Shown here: positions 9,224-14,838 of the stretch, piece by piece
Position numbering within the stretch: position 1 is the first letter of the stretch
How the letters are laid out: each line of letters starts with the position of its first letter
DNA from: Asterionellopsis glacialis
Lineage: Eukaryota > Bacillariophyta > Plagiogrammaphyceae > Rhaphoneidales > Asterionellopsidaceae
DNA length: 14,838 nt
Direction: 5' to 3'
Assembly (NCBI GenBank): GCA_014885115.2
Contig: WKLE02000595.1
Coordinates: forward strand, 3,340 to 18,177
Notes under the pieces: model-generated
Told to the model about the DNA's origin: nothing
The model's input: the letters and a program-made list of their open reading frames with translations, nothing else
Databases searched by the model: none
Position numbers and translations under genes: made by a program

Positions 9224-12200
9224 TCAATCCTTTAGCGAAGAAACAAGATTTTGTCTATATTCAGACAATTCCAGATGGGCATCTAAGGAAGTTGCGGAAA
9301 CACGACAATCTCCTGCATCTTCAACAGCTTTGTGGTCACCGTCAGGTGATTTTTCCTTCTGCATTGTTTTAGGTTCTTCTTCTTCCTCCTCCTCTTCATC
9401 TGTAGAACCTACTTTCCACCGTGCGGTAGCAACCAACCTCCCTGCTTCTTGTTTGTTTCGTTCATTTATTATTTTAACTGCCTTCTTCACCTTCTTTATA
9501 CCTGATGCTGAATTGACATGTTTATCTAATTCAAACTCAGCTAAATCACGTTCGGATGCACCACCATACTTGGTTTCTGTCTGGTTACTACCAGCCACCA
9601 CTGTACCTGGTTCCTTGGCACGACGTAGAAATCCATCTGAATGTCGCGAATAGATGGATTGTATTTCTTCCCGTATACCCGAATCAGGTGGGTACCATAC
9701 ATCTAATGATTGAGCCACATTTGTTTTAGGACTTGCAAATAATTTATCATAGACACGTTTCCAACCTGGATCACATAAGATCCATTTAGGGTTCAAAGGA
9801 AAGGTATAACCCTGATCAATCCGTTGTAACAAGATGGATTGAAGTTCATTGACATTGACATATTTCCATGATAAATCTGTACCCTCTAATGGATAATCCG
9901 AAATAACCAAAAACAAGTCATCTAATTCTTGTGGAAAGGTATAATTAAAACATTCTGCACCATGACGGACACATCCATCGTCCTTTAAATTTTTAATCGC
10001 ATGTTCCATAATGGAATAGGATTTCGGATCACCAAATCCAAATCGTGGGATTTGAGGAGGAGTTGTGGACGTGGGGTCTTTCTTTTCCTTCAAGACCTTT
10101 ACCCATTGTCTTGTCCATGATTCACTTCGATGAGGCGAATCTAATATTTTTTCAATATTGGCAATACATGTTTTCATACATTCGACTTGTTCCGGGGGTA
10201 ATGGCTTTTGAAACTTGACACCACGTGTCCCTACCAAGAAACAATCAAAATCCGATGCCACGGGTAATACACGATTGTCTTCCTCATAGGCCATGACCAA
10301 ATTCAATGGACACATGGGATTTGATTTCTCCATTTGCCATACGACCGCACGTGGATCACATGGATACTTGGGCATGGACCGTACCGATGCATTGTTCATA
10401 TCCATAAAGGCTGGTTCCGATGGTCGGCCCGTATCATCCGGTGATCCTGGTTCACGTTCGATGGTATTCCTCATGACGTAGGCCTCCCATACAACACGTT
10501 GCGATAACTCCAATCCGTATGATTCGGGTGCATAGTTATTAATGGGAACAATACGACAATCACTGACATCCCACATGTACTTTTTCATTTGTTCCACCAT
10601 GGGGGTGGTAACACTCCCATCCGGTTCAATTTCTTTGGCTTGATTAATGGCTGTTTCAAAGGTTTGTGAAGGATCCTTTAATAATGCCATTGTAGATTCT
10701 GATAATTTATGTTTGGCAAGACGGTATCCGCGTGCCATGTCCAAGGCAACAGCATCCAAGGCTTGTTGAGCTGTGGCTCGTGCCTGTTCGGTGGGAAAGT
10801 AAATTCTCATTTTAGCAGTTCGTGGTATACTCCGTATCAAACGTTTATGTTCAGTTTCCGATATTTGAACATAGGGGACGTATCCACTCAGTTTCCCTTG
10901 CACGGCAGATTTGCCTTTAATGTCTAATCCTTTCCCTACCGCTTGTCGTCCCATCATTTTCCGAATGGCAGCAATACGGGTAGGTCTCCATACGGTAAAG
11001 ACGGAGGCATGATAAAACATCCGCAAGAGGGGAGATACCAGTAATGGATCAATTCCCTTTTCTTCAATGTTATCACATCCATCTTGGGCTACATCATGAA
11101 AATATTTCAAGACACGGTACCGGGGATCGGATCGTCGAAAGCTGGACATCCATTCCTTACAACGTTCATACCGTTCAAAGTCATGATAATTTAAAAATTT
11201 CTCAGATTGAGCAATGTACGCCGTTGTAATGGCACCACGTTTCCGAAAGGATGGCTCGTTTCGCAATGAGTGAGAATCGTGGTTATGATGATAAGTGTGG
11301 TTGTGGTTGTTGCTGTGGTTGCCATCTTGACTTGCATCGAGTAAAGCGGAATGATCGGATAACGAGTTATCGATTCGTTCTATATTGGAAATACTTAATC
11401 GGGTTGAAGCTGTGGTTAACGCAGGTCTTGTGTATCCCTTTCGGAAAGTATTGTAGGTATCATCAAAACTTTGAAGGGGACCACCATCTTGTGAATATCT
11501 ATTGTTGGTACGTGGATGGGGTTCACTTTGAGATAATGACTTGAAATGCTCTTGTTCGTTTTTTATAGAGGAAAAGGATGATTCGTCATTCAATGACGCT
11601 TGCTGTTGTTGCTGCTGCTGTTGTCGTCGTGATCGTTTCCCTACAAATAAGGAACGCGTTCGAAATGTATGTGGTTCCGAGACATGGGATAACATATCTC
11701 TTGATTTGTTCTTGTTGCTGCTGGTGCTGCTACTAGTAGTATTCTTTGAAAATGATAAACTGGAAAACATGCGGGTTAAACTTTTGCGTGCCTTGCGTCG
11801 AAAGGATCGTATAGACCGTCGTTTATGAGTATTGTTGTGACTAATGGCAGGTTCGGATTGTTCCGATAATTCTTCCGAAATATCATCGTGCACCATGATT
11901 GATCTTGATGTTGTTGTTATTGGGGGGAGTGATGCGGAAGGATTGTCATACTGGTGTTCAATGACTAATTCATCTTCACCTGGAAAATGAACTTCACGTA
12001 AAGGAGGTAATGATGCACTTCTCCGTTCTCCGTGTAGAGGTGACGGTCTTGGAGGTGGTGGAGGTGCTGGCTGTGATGGCGCTGGCAACGAAGAAGGATC
12101 CATTGTGAAATTCTGGAAGTGTTCATCCTCATAAATGCTAGGACAAGACAAAGATAAGGATGAAATGGATTCTTCGCTACGACGAGGTGTTTGTTCTTGT

Positions 12201-12445
12201 GGTCTACCCCGCGACGCTGTGGCAGAGGACACTTGTAGCTTCTGCTGTTCAGTGCTGTTTGTAGTCGCAAGAGTACTTTTCATTATACTGTTTTCTGGGG
12301 TGTCAGAAACTGTAGTATTATAATTCTTAGGATTCGTTTTCTCTAGGTTTGGACTCATGGAAGAAGAAGCTGCAGTCGTCGCAGTAGTTCTTGTTGTTAG
12401 AATCGTATTGTCGTCAGCACCATTACCAACGTTAACCTCCTTCAT
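9224..12445 (-). CDS. Large protein with a class II (CyaA/edema factor/ExoY-like) nucleotidyl cyclase core
   Basis: A single exon encodes 1073 residues, starting at the first ATG of the frame. Residues 1-405 look disordered: Ser/Thr-rich, a Pro run at about 121-136, a basic patch at 208-232, eight Gln at 275-282, and an Asn/His-rich stretch at 376-393. Residues 410-945 look globular. Within them are GKGLDIKGKSAVQGKLSGYV (Lys505 and Lys512 match the two ATP-binding Lys of the family), SDFD (Asp732 and Asp734, the metal pair) and HGAECFN (His828, Glu831, Asn834, with the family's H-x2-E-x2-N spacing). Order and spacing agree with class II adenylyl cyclases, which make cAMP or related cyclic nucleotides from NTPs, though the gap between motifs 1 and 2 is about 90 residues longer. 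The position usually held by a catalytic-loop His is Lys510. The tail is basic, then carries eight Glu. No signal peptide or membrane helix is seen, so it is probably cytosolic. There are no toxin delivery domains. The cyclase call rests on motifs only; activity is unproven. Confidence 0.6.
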   Translation of the reverse strand: MKEVNVGNGADDNTILTTRTTATTAASSSMSPNLEKTNPKNYNTTVSDTPENSIMKSTLATTNSTEQQKLQVSSATASRGRPQEQTPRRSEESISSLSLSCPSIYEDEHFQNFTMDPSSLPAPSQPAPPPPPRPSPLHGERRSASLPPLREVHFPGEDELVIEHQYDNPSASLPPITTTSRSIMVHDDISEELSEQSEPAISHNNTHKRRSIRSFRRKARKSLTRMFSSLSFSKNTTSSSTSSNKNKSRDMLSHVSEPHTFRTRSLFVGKRSRRQQQQQQQQASLNDESSFSSIKNEQEHFKSLSQSEPHPRTNNRYSQDGGPLQSFDDTYNTFRKGYTRPALTTASTRLSISNIERIDNSLSDHSALLDASQDGNHSNNHNHTYHHNHDSHSLRNEPSFRKRGAITTAYIAQSEKFLNYHDFERYERCKEWMSSFRRSDPRYRVLKYFHDVAQDGCDNIEEKGIDPLLVSPLLRMFYHASVFTVWRPTRIAAIRKMMGRQAVGKGLDIKGKSAVQGKLSGYVPYVQISETEHKRLIRSIPRTAKMRIYFPTEQARATAQQALDAVALDMARGYRLAKHKLSESTMALLKDPSQTFETAINQAKEIEPDGSVTTPMVEQMKKYMWDVSDCRIVPINNYAPESYGLELSQRVVWEAYVMRNTIEREPGSPDDTGRPSEPAFMDMNNASVRSMPKYPCDPRAVVWQMEKSNPMCPLNLVMAYEEDNRVLPVASDFDCFLVGTRGVKFQKPLPPEQVECMKTCIANIEKILDSPHRSESWTRQWVKVLKEKKDPTSTTPPQIPRFGFGDPKSYSIMEHAIKNLKDDGCVRHGAECFNYTFPQELDDLFLVISDYPLEGTDLSWKYVNVNELQSILLQRIDQGYTFPLNPKWILCDPGWKRVYDKLFASPKTNVAQSLDVWYPPDSGIREEIQSIYSRHSDGFLRRAKEPGTVVAGSNQTETKYGGASERDLAEFELDKHVNSASGIKKVKKAVKIINERNKQEAGRLVATARWKVGSTDEEEEEEEEPKTMQKEKSPDGDHKAVEDAGDCRVSATSLDAHLELSEYRQNLVSSLKD

Positions 12446-13400
12446 GAGAGACGATTTCTTTTCAAATGATTACCGATCTGATCGGTTGGCTCATCTACTG
12501 ACTAACGCGAAATAGAGATTCTGCTTCCTGTAGAGAGACTGATTGTGTGTGCTGCTATTTCGTGCTATGCAGTATTTTACTGTATGATTATAATACTGTC
12601 TACGAGTAGGTCCTCTCTCTAGAGTCCTATTACGTTACCTTGTACTGCACTCGTGTTCAGATAGGAATAGTCCATGTACCTTGTAAATAATTCGACTGTA
12701 GATCCATCCTCCTACATGTGTGTCTCCTTTCGACTCTGACAGGTGCAACCGCAAGCAGAGATCCAGACCGAGACCACGGTAATGTTTTATTATGAAGATG
12801 CAGGTGAAATATAAGACTCAATCGTCCTTCTTCAGATTCCTTCCACTAATACTGTACCAAATGACCTGTTTTGCAGAAAATAAAGGGAAAACCTGCCAGG
12901 CCAAATGAATAGGAAATGCAGAGTTTATAATTCCTAAGGTGCAACACATGCTCGATAAAAGCAAGCGTGCCAACGATCATTATTGCTGCTTTGAAAACTG
13001 CTACTATGCAGGCTATCATAAAAGTAGTCATTAGATTGAGTAAGCGTGTATATAAATAAAATTATACGTAGAAGGTCCAAAAGGTTGGTAAACGTTAAAT
13101 CAACGGAAGTCTCTTTGTTGCAATAATTTCGATACAGGTAGAAGTATCGCAAGTAGGGGTGTTCCAAATGGTGGGGATCCAACTCCTACGAATATTATAA
13201 GTGCTTTTAAATAAATGATTGTGTTCTGGTCAGTTTGCTGGAGATTATTGTTCTGTTCTTCGCGCGCGCCTATGCTTCCGTACGAAATAAGTCTTTTTTA
13301 CAATTTATAAAAGAATACTGCTTGTAGGAAATGTTGTATGACAAACTTTTTAGTACTAGCTAACAACATGTACAACATCGATGTTGCTATCTACCGGTAT

Positions 13401-13457
13401 CAATTCGCTCTTTCTATATCTCTAGACTACGATATCAATTCGCGCAGTTCAATTCGC
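13401..13457 (+). repeat. Three CAATTCGC direct repeats
   Basis: CAATTCGC occurs at 13401, 13436 and 13450. The first two share the longer form TATCAATTCGC. Clustered identical octamers upstream of a gene can be transcription-factor sites; here that is inference. They lie about 430-480 nt upstream of the deacylase start and about 1 kb upstream of the cyclase-like gene. Confidence 0.45.
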
Positions 13458-13540
13458 TTGCAAGTGTCTTGAGTCTTGGATGTCATTTTATCCCTATCCC
13501 GAAGCATCTCTAGAGGACTACTGTAATGCGAGATCCAAAT

Positions 13541-13546
13541 ACGTCA
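13541..13546 (+). promoter_or_regulatory. ACGTCA (CRE/bZIP-type) element
   Basis: ACGTCA is the core of the cAMP/CO2-responsive elements bound by bZIP factors in Phaeodactylum. A CACGTG G-box-like hexamer lies 50 nt downstream at 13591. Six-base motifs occur by chance, so support is weak. Confidence 0.2.
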
Positions 13547-13610
13547 GTTGTGCGTCAACGTAATAAAACCGTACATTTTTTCCCGGTCATCACGTGTCCT
13601 CCCTCCCTCC

Positions 13611-13630
13611 GATCGATCGATCGATCGATC
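13611..13630. repeat. Five-copy GATC microsatellite
   Basis: Five perfect GATC units, self-complementary, follow a CCCTCCCTCC tract. It is a simple repeat of unknown significance. Confidence 0.9.
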
Positions 13631-13884
13631 AAATTTATGGGCGACTGCGCTCTTCCACAGAGACGGCATCATCGGTTCGACATTATTTCATTGGCATCTA
13701 CCTCTACTACTCTCTGGACAACAAGACAACTTAAAAATCGGAGACGTGTTTTAAACTGTCATACTCAATATCTTTTCTCAAAACCAATACAGAGAAAAGA
13801 AAGAACAACAAGTTTTTGGTTTTTGCTATCTGCAATCATTGAAAGTCTTGAAGGGCCTCCTTTTATCGACAAGGTCGGTAGTAC

Positions 13885-14529
13885 ATGCATCGTAAACTCC
13901 ATAACGTTGTAACAACAAGTACCTTGATATTGTCATTTGTTGTTTTATCTATATTTCTACAAGAACAAACACAACACCACGTAAAAGCCATGAGAATTGT
14001 TGTACAACGCGTCAAGTCGGCATCTGTGACTGTGGATGGACAAGTGGTATCCAAAATTGGTCCAGGTGCAATGGCTTTGGTAGGGTTACATGAACATGAT
14101 ACGACAAAGGATTTAGAGTATTGCTGTAAACGATTGTTGGCCTGTAAATTATGGGAAAATGCAAATGGTTCACCCTGGCGTCATGGACTGAAACAAAAAG
14201 AATATGAATTGTTATGTGTCAGTCAATTTACCTTGTATGGGACATTGTCGAAAAAGAATCAACCGGATTACAAACGGTCAATGAAGAACATTCCTGCTCA
14301 AGCCTTGTATAATGAGTTTTTAGGAATGTTAAAGGATAATTATCAAGCAGATAAGGTGTTCGATGGTGTCTTTGGTGCCAAGATGGCTGTTGAATTGATT
14401 AATGATGGACCTGTTACAATTGTCTTTGAAAGTGAACCACAAGCACCACCACCATCAGAACCAACCTTGGAGGACGCCAATGGTGGTGATGTCACTAGTA
14501 CTGACGATAAAGTAGAGAAAGACGCATAG
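13885..14529 (+). CDS. DTD1: D-aminoacyl-tRNA deacylase (DTD)
   Basis: It hydrolyses D-amino acids (and possibly Gly) wrongly attached to tRNAs, a chiral proofreading step in translation. The long form has 214 residues. The family core begins at Met36 (MRIVVQRVKSASVTVDG) and contains SQFTLYG (113-119) and NDGPVT (173-178), including the Gly-cisPro pair (175-176) that selects against L-amino acids. FGAKM precedes it, as in typical members. Core length is close to the usual ~150 residues. The C-terminus adds an acidic, Pro-rich tail (about 185-214). Residues 1-35 form a basic n-region, a hydrophobic stretch (about 8-25) and a polar tail, like a signal or targeting peptide. The ATG at 13885 directly follows an in-frame stop and has a weak context (T at -3). 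The ATG at 13990 (Met36) has G at -3 and gives a 179-residue cytosolic protein. Either or both may be used. Confidence 0.9.
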   Translation: MHRKLHNVVTTSTLILSFVVLSIFLQEQTQHHVKAMRIVVQRVKSASVTVDGQVVSKIGPGAMALVGLHEHDTTKDLEYCCKRLLACKLWENANGSPWRHGLKQKEYELLCVSQFTLYGTLSKKNQPDYKRSMKNIPAQALYNEFLGMLKDNYQADKVFDGVFGAKMAVELINDGPVTIVFESEPQAPPPSEPTLEDANGGDVTSTDDKVEKDA

Positions 14530-14838
14530 CCGAAAAACTAATGGTGTTATAAAGTTAAATGTTGTCAGTACTTCTATACTTTACATATTTTTGAATTATA
14601 TCAAAGATATATCTTTTAATCAGTCCAAAACCATATTTGAAAGTTATCATTCATTTGTAGAATTTATTATATATTTGACGGGCTTACCAAAAATGCAGAA
14701 GGGCGTCATACGAAAATACCGGTGTGCACATTACTGATAGGAAGACATTATGATTGTAAATAATCATCATCATGGAGAGCGATATATCTATTTTATACAA
14801 AAAGGCAACTTTTATTATTTCTAGTCCTCATGATGAAA
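14530..14838. other. Noncoding 3' flank of the deacylase gene
   Basis: About 310 nt of AT-rich sequence to the window edge, presumably the 3' UTR and downstream intergenic DNA. A 6-bp inverted repeat (ATGATT/AATCAT) lies at 14750-14767, too weak to call. No gene is seen. Confidence 0.5.

Larger units (their letters stand above)
12446..13884. other. Long noncoding region between divergent cyclase-like and deacylase genes
   Basis: About 1.4 kb with no convincing gene. Short open frames on both strands (for example 12934-13182 minus and 13526-13912 plus) have no recognisable domain. It probably holds both promoters. Visible elements are three CAATTCGC copies (13401-13457), an ACGTCA at 13541, a CACGTG at 13591, a (GATC)5 run at 13611 and a CGCGCGCG tract near 13261. 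A weak 7-bp inverted repeat (CAGTATT/AATACTG) lies at 12570-12598. Confidence 0.55.

Noticed and set aside
9224..12445. Bacterial toxin gene or bacterial contamination
   Set aside because: PolyQ and Ser-rich disordered tracts, base composition like the neighbours and flanking diatom-type genes point to an endogenous eukaryotic gene; no secretion or receptor-binding domain is present.
12570..12598. CAGTATT/AATACTG inverted repeat upstream of the cyclase-like gene
   Set aside because: Seven-bp arms with a 15-nt loop in AT-rich DNA are expected by chance.
12934..13182. Minus-strand open frame in the long noncoding region
   Set aside because: It has no recognisable domain, AT-rich codons and no support from context; random open frames of this size are expected in 1.4 kb.
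13526..13912. 128-codon plus-strand open frame before DTD
   Set aside because: It runs through simple repeats (CCCTCC, GATC), overlaps the DTD start in another frame and matches no family I know.

Overview
This window looks like nuclear DNA of a diatom or a close stramenopile. The protein genes are long, there are few introns, and the one clear intron is a short GT-AG intron. The plant-type leucine-rich repeats (LRRs) are of the secreted or membrane kind that is expanded in pennate diatoms, with recurring SPQY..EWL cap modules. The APS reductase is of the cluster-less type known from diatoms and mosses. I cannot name the species. No mobile element, tRNA, rRNA or CRISPR array is visible.

Layout. 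Positions 1-659 are AT-rich noncoding DNA with TATA-like elements. Positions 660-5422 (+) encode a large type II membrane protein with a disordered cytoplasmic part, one membrane helix, two Cys-rich repeats and three cap+LRR modules; a 116-nt intron lies near the 3' end. Positions 5652-7166 (-) encode a membrane-anchored APR-B-like APS reductase with a C-terminal thioredoxin domain, convergent with the LRR gene. A shared upstream region (7167-7826) separates it from a small membrane-anchored ankyrin protein (7827-8729, +). Positions 9224-12445 (-) encode a 1073-residue protein, and 13885-14529 (+) a D-aminoacyl-tRNA deacylase (DTD). The last two genes diverge from a 1.4-kb noncoding region.

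The most notable gene is the one at 9224-12445. Its central region carries, in order and with roughly the right spacing, the three signature motifs of class II (CyaA/edema factor/ExoY-type) nucleotidyl cyclases: a Lys-rich ATP loop, an Asp-x-Asp metal site and an His-x2-Glu-x2-Asn element. They sit inside a long, disordered, diatom-like protein. This would be a cyclase family known mainly from bacterial effectors, here apparently a native eukaryotic gene, with a Lys where the family usually has its catalytic-loop His.

The genes do not form an obvious pathway. They cover cell-surface recognition (LRR), sulfate assimilation or redox (APR-B), possible cyclic-nucleotide signalling, and translation proofreading (DTD). 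Start codons for the APS reductase, ankyrin and deacylase genes are uncertain, and each choice changes the predicted membrane or targeting segment.
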